A stretch of DNA of 64,000 nucleotides. It comes from Ichthyophis bannanicus. Taxonomy: Eukaryota > Chordata > Amphibia > Gymnophiona > Ichthyophiidae. Positions within the stretch are counted from its first letter, which is position 1. Each line of letters begins with the position of its first letter. The notes beneath the pieces were generated by a model, which saw only the letters and a list, made by a program, of their open reading frames with translations, was not told the origin of the DNA and searched no databases. A program made the position numbers and the translations under genes. This document shows, in pieces, positions 22,126-33,114 of this stretch. The stretch lies in NCBI GenBank assembly GCA_033557465.1, contig CM066031.1:1064582444-1064646443 (forward strand), in the 5' to 3' direction.

Positions 22126-22404
22126 AGGGGCCACTCCATGAAATTAATGAAAAGTCTGTTTTAATGCAGCACACAATTACACTGTGGAATCTGTTGCCAG
22201 AGGATGTGGTTAGCGCAATTAATATAGTGGGGTTCAAACAGGACCGGCTCTAGCTGGTAAGCATGGTAAGCCTGGCAGGGGACACCGACGTTCAAGAGCA
22301 CCAAAGCTACAGTGACTGGGAGTAGACACCGGCATTGGTGAGAATCCTCAGTGGTTCTCAACCGGTGTGTCATCGGGTGGTGCAGGCAGGTCAGTGACAG
22401 CGAG

Positions 22405-22632
22405 AGGCACAAAGTCTGGAAGCAGAAGATGTAGCTGTAGAAGTTGCGGCATTCTCCTTCACTTTAACCATAGCTGTGTCCGTCTCAGGGATATAGCGAC
22501 AGGACGCACTTATACAGATTTAAGTTCTGTGGAATCATATTGTTGCTCATGCATATGACTCTGGGAAGGAGTGCAGCTTTGGTTAAAGTAAAGGAGAATG
22601 CCGTGTCTTCTACGGCCACATCTTCTGCAGCC
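22405..22632. repeat. Inverted repeat inside hAT copy 4
   Basis: Arms of about 75 bases share GCAGAAGATGT, GCGGCATTCTCCTT-type and TTTAACCA words in opposite orientation around a spacer of about 90 bases. Its position beside the left terminus equals that of the palindromes in the other copies, although its sequence differs. Confidence 0.7.
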
Positions 22633-22639
22633 TAAAGAG

Positions 22640-23110
22640 AGGGCAGGTGAGGTACTGGGGGAGGGGGGTAGAGGGGAAAATACAGCTACTACTGCACTAT
22701 TTAGGTGGTAGGATAGGGGAGGGGGCAGTTGCTGTACTTAAGGTGCAGGTCAGAGGAGAGTGCAAATATTGGAGTGGCTGGGAGGGGGAGGGAGCAGATG
22801 CTGTACTGGGGCATGGAAAGGGAAGACAGCTAGTGCGCTATTCAGGTGGTGAAGAAGGGGCAGGACAGTTACTGTACTTAGGGTAGCAGTTTAGTGGAGA
22901 GGGTAAATGCTGCACCATTATGGGGCTGGGAAGGGGAAAGGGCAGATGTACTATTGGGGTGGTGGAGAAGATGAGAAGCAGGTGCCATACTTGGGGTGGC
23001 AGGTTAGGGAAGAGGGAAGATGCTATACTATTGGACGTGAAAGGGGGTGGGGGATGCTGGGCTACAAGAGTGGGGGGGGGGGAGAGAGGGGGTGCTGCTT
23101 GGGCATGGTG
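22640..23110. repeat. G-rich minisatellite, ~45 bp units
   Basis: Loose units of GGGGAGGGGGCAGATGCTGTACT(T/G)GGGGTGG type repeat about ten times with much variation. It occupies the place of the G-rich array at 33115-33850 in the related element. Confidence 0.65.
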
Positions 23111-23262
23111 GAACCATGTAGGAGAAGCCATGGGGGCATTGTCAAGGAGATCAGTGTAAGGAGGATGTTGAGTATAGGGGATAGAAATGTGGTTATGGGG
23201 AGTTTATAGAAGATACTGTAGATAGGGATAAGAGATCGGGGAAGGAGTAAGGCAGGAAAATG

Positions 23263-23855
23263 CAGGGCCATAGCAAGCCATAATTGCACCCTATGAGACT
23301 TCCATATCTGGCATGCCCCCCCCATCCCCATCTCACCCATACCTCTGTCCAGCCGGCTGCTTGCCCTTGCCCTGCTGCTGCCACTTTTGATTTTTGCGGC
23401 AGGGCCAGCAGCAGTGGAGCAGACCTGACTTCAAAATTAAAAAAAAAAGAAGAAGAAAAAAACCGTGCTTAAACACAGATCGGATCCCTCCCTGCTCTGA
23501 CGTAGGTTCGCATCAGAGGAAGGAGGGAGCAGACCAGCCATTCAAACGTGGGTCTTTGCAACTACACGCTTGAATGGCTGGCCCGGTCCCTCTCTTCGCC
23601 AACGCGACTTACATCAAAGAAGGGAGGGAGCAACCAGACTGGCGTACAAGTGCGGAGTCGGAAAAACCAACGTGCTTTTTTTAAAAATTTGAAGTCAGGT
23701 CTGCTCCCCGTGCCACTGCCACTGAGAAAACAAAAAGTAGCAGCGGTAGCAGCAGGGCAACAGCAGGCAGCATGGAGGGGGCAGCCCGAAATGCACCCCT
23801 AGTCCTTTGCACCCTGTGCGGCTGCACCACTCGCACAGGGATAGGTACGGCGCTG
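23263..23855. mobile_element. Short hAT element, 593 bp, TSD GGAAAATG
   Basis: The ends are CAGGGCCATAGCAAGCC and, on the complement, CAGCGCCGTACCTATCC. A perfect 8 bp duplication GGAAAATG flanks it (23255-23262 and 23856-23863). The interior is largely a palindrome centred near 23555 (GCCATTCAA...TTGAATGGC), with outer arms around AGACCTGACTTCAAA. It is nested in the larger hAT copy 4 and encodes nothing. Confidence 0.9.
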
Positions 23856-24599
23856 GGAAAATGGCATATCTAGGGGAGACAGACTGGGCAGGAGATGAAA
23901 GGAGATGGAAAGTTGATAGGTAGGTTAAAATTAAAAGAAGGAGACTGAGGATGAAGCTTAAATGGCCCGAGAGGAAGAAAAGAGAGAAATGGAGGACAGT
24001 TAAAAGGGAAAGATCAGTATGTCAGAGCCAGATGTAGCGAGGGAAAGGGAAAAGATAGGAGGAGACAGGATAAACAATAGACCACAGACATTGGAAAGAG
24101 CATTAAAAGTCAGATGACGAAAGCAGAAAATAGAGACTGGGATGAATGTGACTGTACAAATAAAATTCCCAGACAAGAAAGGTAGAAACTATTTTATTTT
24201 GAATTTATTAACTGAGATATGCTTGCTATAGGAAGTATGGATCACAATTTTTTTGTATTTTATTCAGTGTAAGGCGAAATGTATGTGTGCTTTATTTCTT
24301 CAGTATTCTTGTGTTCATATTTTTATTTCTAATCTGTGGTCCTTTGTTCGCTATTTGGTGAGCGTCTGCATTGCATGTGACTGAGTTGCAGAATTCTTAG
24401 CGTGTAGCTTCTATGTAGAAACCTGCAGTAGCCCCAGTTCTTCAGTGTTACTAGGAGTAAGTGTATTGGTGTTCCAGTGCCCAAAATAATGTTGTCGTGC
24501 TGCCTATTCATGGGTAAAGTTCTTGCTCTTCGAATTATAAGAATTACTACAACTATGGTGTGGGGAGTTTTTTAGATTTTTTATATTTAACAGTATGCA

Positions 24600-25155
24600 T
24601 AGTAGTCAAGAAATCCGCTGCCGCATTGCTCTTGGCAGAATGGCTTATGAAAGATCTAGACAAGATTCTCAAGAGCAGAGATGTCTCTCTCCATACAAAG
24701 ATTTGACTTGTTCAAGCCATGGTATTCTCAACATCATCATATGGATGTGAAAGCTGGACAGTGAAAAAGATAGACAGGAAGAAAATTGATGCCTTTTAAT
24801 TTTGGAGCTGGCAGCGAATACTGCGTATATCATGCACTGCCCGAAGAACAAACCAGTCAGTACTAGAGGAGATCAAACCTACGCTTTCTTTAGAAGCTCA
24901 GATGACAAGACTTCGACTTTCATACTTTGGACACATCATGCGAAGAGAGAGATCATTAAGAAAGACATCATGCTTGGCAAGATAGAAGGTCAACGCAAAC
25001 GAGGAAGGCCAGCAATGAGATGGATCAATACAATAACTGCAGCTATGGGTGCCACTCTGTCAACAATGGGCCGCCTGACTGAAGACCAAACACATTTTAG
25101 GTCAACTATCCAGAAGGTCGCCATGAGTCAACACCGACTCGACGGCACTTAACAA
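24600..25155 (+). mobile_element. RTE-clade LINE 3' end
   Basis: The fragment encodes the C terminus of an RTE ORF2: YGCESWTVKK, LRISCTARRTNQSVLEEIK, LRLSYFGHIMRR, KIEGQRKRGRPAMRWI and a HRLDGT end, followed by TTAACAACAACA. Frames from 24690 to 25152 agree with each other apart from a stop near 24799. It is 5'-truncated, the usual RTE state. It lies inside hAT copy 4. Confidence 0.75.
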
Positions 25156-25439
25156 CAACATAGTACTAGAGAGATTTATGTTGCTGTTATTCAGATAACA
25201 TGAAAAATGGGAATTTTTTTAATATGGTGACTAACATGGGGAAATATCCTAGTTCTGCTCTGTACCTGTTGTTGGGGGAGATAGGGGTTTTTGTGGATGC
25301 TGAGTATGTTTACATTTCATTCATAAGAGCTGCTATCTGCTGTCAGACCAAAGGTTCATGAGGGTCATGTGTGAGGTGTGTCCCATATGCGAGCATCACG
25401 TGTCAGGTATGTCCCATTAGAAAAAGGACTGAGAATCAC

Positions 25440-25690
25440 TGCAGTATAGTATTTATTTTTTATTTATTTATTTACATTCTCTTATATACCGCGCTATTCT
25501 GCATCAGTGCGGTTTACATTGAACAAACTGAAATTACATTGAACAGGGCATTATAACTTGGAGATAACTATTTTACAGGGAACATGGGCTATGGAGGGTT
25601 AAGTGGCTTGCCCAAGACCACAAGGAGCACCTGTGGGACTAGAAACCCCAGTCCTTCCGGCCCAAGGTAGTAATCTAAAAAAGAAGAATG
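25440..25690 (+). repeat. SINE-like repeat with MIR-type core
   Basis: The block has CTTATATACCGCGCTATTC early and GGTTAAGTGGCTTGCCCAAG further on, the latter close to the conserved MIR/core-SINE motif. A tRNA-like head is not visible. Assignment rests on these short matches only. Confidence 0.4.
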
Positions 25691-26160
25691 TGTATCAGTT
25701 ACATGGATCAAATCACTTAGAACTGAGCTGGGGGCCTCTCGTGTCTCTGGGTTGGCTAATCTGCCTCTCTACTGACTTGCAGAGTTGACTGCCAGAATCT
25801 AAGAGCGCTGTTATAAGCGAGTTATGGTGGGGAGAAGAAGTGATATTACATTAAAATATATACCTTTAGAATTGCTGCATTTTGTGTAAACATCATTATC
25901 TCTAGAAATAATGGGATAGGGGAGAGGAAGGATCGTGATAGTTTGCCAAACTAGTTTTATTTCATTTTTCAAAAATCTAATCTGGAAAAATGCGAGATTG
26001 TGCCATAGATATAATTACAGAGTACTTGGAGCTAAAAGAAATGTTCTCTCTCTTCTTACCCAGCCAGCATGGGAAGACATTTTATATTGTAACATGAAAG
26101 ATGCACAGCATTTTTCACGTATATCAGTAGTCACAGAGATAACAAATCATACCATTGTTA
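25691..26160. other. No recognisable feature
   Basis: This mixed-composition part of hAT copy 4 shows no domain, terminus or repeat that I recognise. Confidence 0.4.
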
Positions 26161-26194
26161 AATAAAGGTGAAAAAAAGGACCTCAGGCTGTGTC

Positions 26195-26345
26195 CTCTTT
26201 AAATGTTTAACCAAGGATAACATGAGGAGGGATCTAGCGAAGCTACTGAATTCTCAGTCATTCTTCAAGGTAACATTTAATGTTAAAAAATGCAAAGTCA
26301 TGCATTTGGGCTGGAAAAATCCAAGGGAGAAGTATGGGCAAGAAC
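26195..26345 (+). mobile_element. CR1-A RT fragment
   Basis: It encodes NMRRDLAKL...FFKVTFNVKKCKVMHLGWKNPREKYG, equivalent to the segment after the catalytic turn in the CR1-A copy at 14461-14661. It is short and isolated. Confidence 0.6.
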
Positions 26346-26619
26346 CGCTGCAGACAGACTAGATGAGGGCAGGGTATGGGGGCATAAGAGAGAGAGGGCA
26401 TAGGTCACATGAGAGAGAAATGGGATATGAGGGCATAAAAGAGATAAAGGAAGTATGGAGCTTGAGGGAGAGAAGGATGCAGGGGTATATGATAGAGCTT
26501 TTCCATTCGAGTTCATATTGACCCTTCAATGTAATTTTCTTCCTACAATATTCAATTTGAAGGAGAAATACTAACATGTGAATAAAAGAGTGTAGCCTAC
26601 CATGGAGTTTTGGGAAAAG

Positions 26620-26735
26620 TGGAGAGTGTAGCCTACCCTAATTTTATTTTTTATTTGGGTATTATGTTGTAAACTGCTTTGATGCCATGGCCAAAGGTGG
26701 AATATCAAATGTACAATAAACAATAAACCATAATG
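26620..26735 (+). repeat. LINE/SINE tail fragment
   Basis: GTTGTAAACTGCTTTGATGCC...GTGGAATATCAAATGTACAATAAA parallels the L2-like tail ending at 22125 and is probably a diverged relative. Confidence 0.4.
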
Positions 26736-27062
26736 TGGGTGGGGCTGTCGATCTATAGGTTGCAGCGGGGTGACTGAAACTAGCACCAGCCCGGGGTTCA
26801 ATAGAGGTTTAGACAGGTTCCTGGAGGAAAAGTCCATAAAAATGTTTGTGTTTATTAAAATTTGATATACCGCCCTTTAAAGAGGTTAGCCATGTAGACT
26901 TGGAATAGCCATCACTTACACTTTGAAATGAGCTAGGATTAGTTTTATCTGCCTTTTGGGATCTTGTGGATTCTTGTGGCCTGGATCAGCCACTCTCAGA
27001 GACAGAATGCTATGCTTGATGGACTTTGGTTTGAGTCAGCACAGCTTTCCCTATGTTCTCTA

Positions 27063-27773
27063 AACACAATGTACTCATGGGAGGGACAAATTTCAGACAA
27101 TGAAAACAAAACTCTTATACACTTCGGTCCAAAATTTAAAACAAAAATGTGACTATCCAAACCCCCCCCCCCCCTCCAAGCACCTTGAATAAACCAATTT
27201 GCTCTTTCTCTTACTTAATGCAGCATATTGTAAGGCACTGGTGTAGTTTCCTCACATACTTTTGGGGGTGAAAGATTAAGGAATGAGAGGGAGGGGGGAT
27301 CAATTCTATATTAGCACCCACAACATTTGAGAAGGGGGCTCTGTCTCCCCATACCCCATCCCAAACTACTCTTAGACCTGGGAAAGAGAAGGGACGAGAC
27401 TCAGGGCACTGGTTTAAGAAAAGATCAGAGGACCACAGAAGCGGAGTAAGGAAGAGATCGGTCTGCAAAGGGGCTAGGGAGTGCGGAAGAAGCAGAACCA
27501 GGCTCTGTGTCATGGTAAACATTGTCAGGTCAATATGCAAATATAGCAGGGTCAGCTTGTTTTTTTTTATTAACACCGGCATTTAAATTATCCAGCTAGC
27601 GAGTGATGCTGAGTACACATGGAGAGCAGTTACTGCCATGACTTTACAGAGAATGCTGATATTCAGCAGATATATATTTTAGCCATGCTGTTTAATTTAG
27701 GACAGCAAAAAGACTCTTCTAAATTAAACCATATAGCTATGGAGGTAATTATATAAACCTTTCCCGCACGCGT
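27063..27773. other. Unassigned spacer with a C run
   Basis: I recognise no element here. A poly-C run occurs at 27160-27175. Confidence 0.4.
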
Positions 27774-29193
27774 TGTGATAAGGAAGCTTATCAAAGCTCA
27801 GGGAGTAATGACAAAAGAGAATTTACTCTGATCAAGGGACCTGTGCGGGCAGGTTATAGAAATAAGACAGCTTGTTTCCCTAAAAGACTACATGTTCCAG
27901 AATGCACCAGTATGCAGAAAGTCCCTAGGGGAGCTAGAGTGGAAAAGCATGAGTCTAATCAAAGAAAGCATTATGTCATCCCTAATCAAACAGCCTCTAG
28001 GAGAAAGCTTAATCCACAACACCTGAAGAATGCAAGGGAGGAGTTGCAATCTAACCCCTTTAAAACTAGAGGGGAATGTTCAGGAAAGACAGAGAAGGGG
28101 AATCAGAAGAACAAGGAGAACAGAAAGAAGAACAACCGGAACCTGAAGGAACAAGGACAAGGAAGCAGATGGTCCAAGAGAGGAGCTCAGAGCAGTACCT
28201 ATGCCTGGAGAGATACCTGGGGGAAAGAACCTTCAGAGGACTGGAGAAAGCCAGAGGTCTGGAGATCCACAGCCAGGGTCCCTCCAGCAACACCTAGGAA
28301 GAGGTCTGTTGCCGCTAAGGAGAAAAGGAGCCCAAATACCTCTTGGAGGACGTCTGGAGAAAAGATCCTGAGGTCCAGAGATACCAACTGGAGGACAGGA
28401 CACAGAAGCTCTATTGCATACTGGCCAGAATACCAGAAGAAGCAGCCTGACGCTTGCCTGGATTCAGGTATGAACTGTGAACGTTTCTCTAGCTTTGAGC
28501 AATGCAAACAGCAGGGAAACAGTTTCTCTCTGTATAGAGGTCAGTTCCTAAAGCCCTCTGAGTCAGACGGAGAAACTGAATCTATGCAACTTCAGGAGCA
28601 AGGTTTAATATCTGATGCAGAGGATGTTTATATGGACTGTTCTTTGAGTAGGTTGTTGTTTTAGGAAAATCCTAAATATAAGAGCAAACATAAAAAGGAA
28701 ACATTCTAAATATTAGCTCCCCATAAAGTTTTGTGGAAAAGAAATAGCTTTTGGGAAAGTTTGCACATGTGCTGAAATCAAGCTACTGATTGCAGTTAAT
28801 TGTCACCTGTTGGTGGAGGAGAGCCCAGCACAAGCCGTGCGCACGTGGGATTTAAAAATTCTTTTCTGTATGGAGAAAGTGAGCTATGTTTTTGTAAAAA
28901 GAAGTTTTCCTCTTTGGTTTGTTTTCACCTCAGCACTGTAAGAAAGCCTTTCTGTTCCATAAAGGACTTTGATACTTATTTGCATAAGCCTTTCAGTTGC
29001 CTTATTTATGTTGAATAAACCCTGGAGAAGTTATCTGGATGGTGTTACCAAGCATATCTGTGTGTGGAATATTCACCCCATAAATAAACTCTAATTTTGC
29101 CTTACACTCGACCAACTACAAGAGTTTTCATTTATTTTAAAAGGCAAGCTTTGTGTGAATGGACTTCAATAACCACAATCCTTTGCAAGACAG
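27774..29193 (+). mobile_element. LTR-like element related to 11923-13440
   Basis: It starts TGTGATAAGGAAGC and appears to end TTTGCAAGACA. Internal stretches (GGGAATGTTCAG..., charged reading frame, TTGTTTTCACC..., ATAAATAAACTC as polyadenylation signal at about 29080) follow the order of the solo LTR at 11923. No convincing target duplication is present, so the ends are approximate. No retroviral genes flank it. Confidence 0.5.
27843..28664 (+). CDS. Unknown charged 273-residue reading frame in LTR-like repeat
   Basis: The frame is uninterrupted. The product would be very basic in its first two thirds (K, R, N, Q) and acidic near the end (SESDGETESMQLQEQG...DAEDVYMDCS). It has no hydrophobic segment and no family I recognise. 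The frame in the other LTR (11917-12813) keeps AREE, TRGECS and the acidic ending in the same order and phase. It may be a real LTR-encoded protein or only a chance frame in purine-rich DNA. Confidence 0.35.
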   Translation: MRAGYRNKTACFPKRLHVPECTSMQKVPRGARVEKHESNQRKHYVIPNQTASRRKLNPQHLKNAREELQSNPFKTRGECSGKTEKGNQKNKENRKKNNRNLKEQGQGSRWSKRGAQSSTYAWRDTWGKEPSEDWRKPEVWRSTARVPPATPRKRSVAAKEKRSPNTSWRTSGEKILRSRDTNWRTGHRSSIAYWPEYQKKQPDACLDSGMNCERFSSFEQCKQQGNSFSLYRGQFLKPSESDGETESMQLQEQGLISDAEDVYMDCSLSRLLF

Positions 29194-29506
29194 TTAATTT
29201 ACATACTTGCCAAGATGGTGGTACCTTCATAACAAGCACCCCCTTTTACAGCGTGCACTGATAAGAATACACATATTTGTATGTGATCTTCATGTAGGTA
29301 TGTTTCTGAGTGGAGTTTGTGTGCAGCATGGGCAGAGTCACAAATCATGCATGTTCTTTATAAAATACGGGCAGACGCCTAATAACTGGCCTCCAGTATT
29401 TGGTATGTTAACTGTATATTATAAAAGACTATTGTTGATAGTATTTTGTGGATCTTGGTTTGCGTTATATGATGCACTTAGTTTTTCAGGTTCACTGCCA
29501 AGAGTA
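29194..29506. other. No recognisable feature
   Basis: Ordinary A/T-leaning sequence between the LTR-like repeat and a Harbinger end. A frame across 29207-29560 enters the Harbinger terminus and is not a gene. Confidence 0.4.
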
Positions 29507-30073
29507 TTAGGGGTATGTTTACTAAAGGGCATTAAGGTAGCAGGCGTTATCGAGCGTTAACAGCAGTGATAAGGGGTTTTCCGTGCATAAAAGGCTCTGG
29601 GCATAAAAGGCTCAGGGCTGTCTCAGCCATACACATCAACTGTGCTCAGTCTGCTGGTCAGCACACACCGCATGTGCACAGAGCAACCATGTACACTCTG
29701 GCTCAGGACAAATGGCATGGACACCCAGAATTGGGCTCAGTGATTAGGCTCCCAGGACAGGGAGTGCACCCACATCACTAGAGCTGCACACTACATAGCA
29801 CTATATGAATACATAGCCGAGCCATGGCCAGAGTAAGAGTGCCCTCTCAGCATGAACTGCTGTGGTCACCCAGGCCATGCATGTGGCAAACAGGCACTAT
29901 GAAGGCTCAGCCATTGAACCTACCTCTGATGCAGACACATCCTGGCCAATGCTCTTTTCAGGCCATACCCACAATCCCCTGCTCCTCATCATGCACATTT
30001 GTAGACGAATGCAGGGAACAGCTTAGGTAATGTGAGGCTCAGTGCAGTGCCGAAGGCCACAAAACTCTGGAGA

Positions 30074-30104
30074 GACACACACACACACACACACACACAC
30101 ATCG
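30074..30104. repeat. (CA)n microsatellite
   Basis: About fifteen ACACAC dinucleotides in a row after GGAGAG. Confidence 0.9.
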
Positions 30105-30364
30105 CAGCACTGTGAAAATGTGGGGATGGGGAGAGAGGGAAGTCCTTGCTTTGGACAACAGCTGTTTCATTTACCCTGCGGGCGCATTGGCGCTGATTTG
30201 GTGACATCCCTGAGCCTTTTAAAAACTTGGACTTTGCTGTGGAACACGGTCGCGACCCTCGGGTGAGTGCCCAAAGGGGCATGTCCAAAAGGGCAGGTCA
30301 CGCCCCTTTGGCACACTTCAGAGAACTGAGAGAGTACTTGGTCTTCGGCAAAGGGGAAGTATAG

Positions 30365-31505
30365 AAAGATGATGTTTCCTCTATCATCTATGAATTCTTC
30401 CAAGATAGAAGGACTCTTAGATAAACATCTGATAAGGCAAGCAATGGAAGATGTGGGTTCTATTTCTTCTATTTTTGTAAGTACTGGGTCACTTTCTATT
30501 TTGTCTCCGGAAGGAGGTTTAACACCACCCCACCCACCATCAGATATGAATGTGCCGAATGTGGAGGGTTTTGCGGGTAATGCACCCTCTAATGTTTTAA
30601 CGCCTGTTCCCAACCAGTCCCTGTTTGGTCAGCAGCCAGATGTTTCAAAAATTGCGATGCCCAAGGTGGTTCAGATCCCACCTTAAGTGGGGGATGGTCT
30701 GTTAAACATCATGTCCCCCCAGGATGTCTCACTTAAAGACATTTGGGCCATTGTGACCCGAACAGAGGCAATTTTAACGGGAACATTGAGACAATTTGAG
30801 GAATTACAAAGGACTCAGTAGCTATGGATATGCAGTTAAATAGTGTGGGAGTACGGCTTGCTCAGGTGGAAGCTCAGGTAGGTACTGTTCAGTCAGTATC
30901 CTCGGCTTCTATTAAAGATTGTATTTACACCGTTAATGTGAATTATATGAAAACTGGTCTCTCTCCATGAAATTAAGATGTTTAACTTTTCCCATTACTC
31001 ATTATTTGTCACCTTTAATTTTATTTTATAAATACTTAAAAGAGGTTTTGTTGTTTGTGCAGCCTGAGGATATAAAGGTTGCCAACATTTATTATATTCT
31101 GAAAGGAAAGAAAAATGTTAAGAAAGGTTCAGAAGGGTTTGATCAGTTAGATACTCCTGATACTTTGGATGTATCAGAGTTTTTGGAGTCTTCCACAGAT
31201 AATCTTGTAGATAGAGCGACTTTGATTGTAACGGAGATAGATTAAAAACTCTATTCTCAAGTTGTTCTTTCCCAAGAAAGATGTACGTTTTTGCAGACAG
31301 AAGATTACTATTTTCTCCGATGTGTCCCGCACTACCCAACTTCACTGTAAGGCTTTTTTGGAGTTAAAATCACGCACCTTGGTGGCGTGAGCCACTTTCT
31401 TCTTAAGTTCCCATGTAAATGTGTGGTGAGCCATCGGGAGAAAAGTTATTGTTTTCTGGATCCAATTCATTTAGAGGATTTTCTTAAGAATCATGGGCCC
31501 TGATT
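30365..31505 (+). pseudogene. L1-like ORF1 protein, degraded
   Basis: The reading is broken but follows L1-type ORF1 order: a Ser/Pro-rich start (30369-30686), a helical/coiled-coil part (SPQDVSLKDIWAIVTRTEAILTGT..., about 30715-30900), RNA-binding-type text around 30990-31245 (LFYKYLKEVLLF...VANIYYILKGKK) and a C-terminal block (LELKSRTLA, then KFPC at 31358-31410). ORF1 is the nucleic-acid-binding chaperone of L1 particles. No ORF2 follows. The copy at 58000-58960 has the same C-terminal block. Confidence 0.55.
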
Positions 31506-32632
31506 TTGTGAGGGTGGGTTTAGTATTTAGATTAGGGATACATTTTTGAGCACTGTCTTTGTTTTCTATGTGGCTATGCTTATTTTTTATAGTATGTGTT
31601 TAGGAACCCTTTCTAAATGTAGACTTGATGCATATGATGTGTTACTTTTATGATATAGATGGACTCTTGTTAAAAATTTTTCCTACAGTCTTGACAAAGT
31701 TTATGCTTGCCACGTTGGTCACCATATCAGCTCAAGCACTGTTAATGTGTGCTCACTGCGCAGGCGCTATTAGTGCGCCCTGATGTTAATGCCTGCTCAG
31801 TGTGCCAGTCTGCCTTTCCATCCAGCTATGGATAATGGAGCCTGTCTGTGTTGCTGATGGGTGTCTGTACCCTTGTTGGCCTATTCATTGATGGTTTAAA
31901 ATGCTGATGCTGTACCTGCACTGTTGCATTTCCCTGGGCGGCTGCTTTTTGCAGCCTCCTGTAGAGCTACAGCTGCTGGCGCTACCGGCCTCTTCCTCCA
32001 GAGCTGGGGTCAGTGGCAGCAGGGAGGGGGACGACGACTGGGGTTTCTGCCTAGGGTACCAGGAGCCCTTGGACCGGTCCATGTAGCTCATCACCTTTTC
32101 ACAGCAGCAGCATGTTTGTGTGCTGCCACTATCACTGTAGGATCATGGCGGACAACACAGATGTGCAACCTGAGCAGCTGCCTGGTCTGCCTTGCGCACC
32201 AGCAACCCCCACTGCATGACCTATGTGCCACCCCCTTTGCCCCATTTGCACCATCAACATAGTGCCCTTTCATACTTCGGCACTATGCTTTTTCTGCTAA
32301 TGGAGCACTATCATCACTATCTTGTGCTCCCGTCTGGGTATCACAATGCAGACATTTAAATAGGCTTTCTCCCCTCCTTTCCGTAAGGTTTTACTTGGTG
32401 TTTAGGGTTCCCAGCATTAAAGGGTGCTAAAGCAACAGGCAATAAAGGAAAATTCGCTGTCAATGCCCACTCTCTGCCCCGTTAATGTCCACTCTCCACC
32501 TCCTGTTCCCTTAACGCTGTGGGAGCCTTTAATGCTTGTTAATGCAGCGTTATCACAGCGTTAAGGGCACAAGGGTACAGATAACAGGCGTTAACGGGAC
32601 AGTTGCTCCCTTAACGCTCTTTAGTAAACATA
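31506..32632. other. Interior of the Harbinger element, little recognised
   Basis: It contains T-rich sequence that may be L1-like 3' sequence (31506-31690), then CTG-rich sequence with GTGCCA words. No gene is supported. Short open frames at 31885-32262 have no family match. Confidence 0.4.
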
Positions 32633-32756
32633 CCACTTAGCAGGGCCGGATTTACCTATATGCCAACTACGCCGTGGCGTAGGGCCCACAGCTGACAAGG
32701 GCTCACAAAAATTGAAAAAATTGTTAGGGTTCTTAAAATTAAACTTAAAAAAAAAA

Positions 32757-33077
32757 AAGCTGGCTGCTGCCGCGGCAGCATGGACTGTCCCGCGGGGGCC
32801 CCCACCGCCCGGCTGAATCTCTCCCTCCCTCCGTGCCGGCTTTGAGAGGCGCGAAGGGAGAGTGTCTCCCTCGCGTCTCTGTTAAGCCCGCAGGGGCTGA
32901 TGGGAAATTTCCCATCAGCCCCTGCGGGCTTAACAGAGACGCGAGGGAGACACTCTCCCTTCGCGCCTCTCAAAGCCGGCAGGGAAGGAGGGAGGGAGGG
33001 AGGGACGGATTCAGTCGGGCGGAGGGGGCCCCATGGGACAGTCCATGCTGCCGCTGCTGCGACGGCAGTGGCAGCAG
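32757..33077. repeat. ~320 bp palindrome inside hAT copy 2
   Basis: The centre is between 32907 and 32908 (TGGGAAA|TTTCCCA). About 75 bases on each side are almost perfectly complementary (AGAGACGCGAGGGAGAC-type words), and pairing continues with interruptions to the GCTGCTGCC blocks at the ends. Such a structure could extrude a cruciform or make a hairpin RNA if transcribed. Confidence 0.9.
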
Positions 33078-33114
33078 CCAGAGTTTAATTTTATTATTAA
33101 ATTTTACTTGAGCC

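Larger units (their letters stand above)
22239..26794 (+). mobile_element. hAT element, 4556 bp, with nested insertions (copy 4)
   Basis: The left terminus is CAGGACCGGCTCTAG (22239); the right terminus, reverse-complemented, is CCGGGCTGGTGCTAG, ending at 26794. The flanks are GGTTCAAA (22231-22238) and GGTTCAAT (26795-26802), an 8 bp duplication with one mismatch, and the CR1-B text continues across them. Inside are a palindrome, a G-rich minisatellite, a tail (24170-24250) similar to 34240-34320, a nested hAT and an RTE tail. No transposase reading frame is visible. Confidence 0.75.
21661..27062 (+). mobile_element. CR1-clade LINE (family B) 3' part, split by two insertions
   Basis: Pieces at about 21710-21847 (LFNLEKRQLRG...), 22126-22238 (TVESVARG-type text before GGGGTTCAAA), 26803-26845 (AGGTTTAGACAGGTTCCTGG) and 26905-27062 (ending GATGGACTTTGG...CTATGTTCTCT) follow each other exactly as in the fuller copy at 40680-41186. 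The gaps are an L2-like tail and a hAT element. All pieces are non-coding or stop-ridden. Confidence 0.75.
29510..32636. mobile_element. Non-autonomous PIF/Harbinger element, 3127 bp, TSD TTA
   Basis: The left end is GGGGTATGTTTACTAAAG (29510) and the right end CTTTAGTAAACATACCAC (to 32636), with one mismatch in the outer four bases. TTA is present at 29507-29509 and 32637-32639. GGCGTTA/TTAACGC words are dense near both ends. It encodes no transposase and contains degraded L1-like ORF1 sequence. Confidence 0.8.

Noticed and set aside
22838..23209. Several open frames in the G-rich minisatellite
   Set aside because: Low-complexity repeats with no start context or family match.
22349..25442. 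Charlie-type hAT with CAGTGGTTCTCAACC at 22349 and a similar complement ending at 25442
   Set aside because: The two ends share only a few bases beyond the core, no 8 bp duplication was found, and the position conflicts with the better supported outer hAT (22239-26794).
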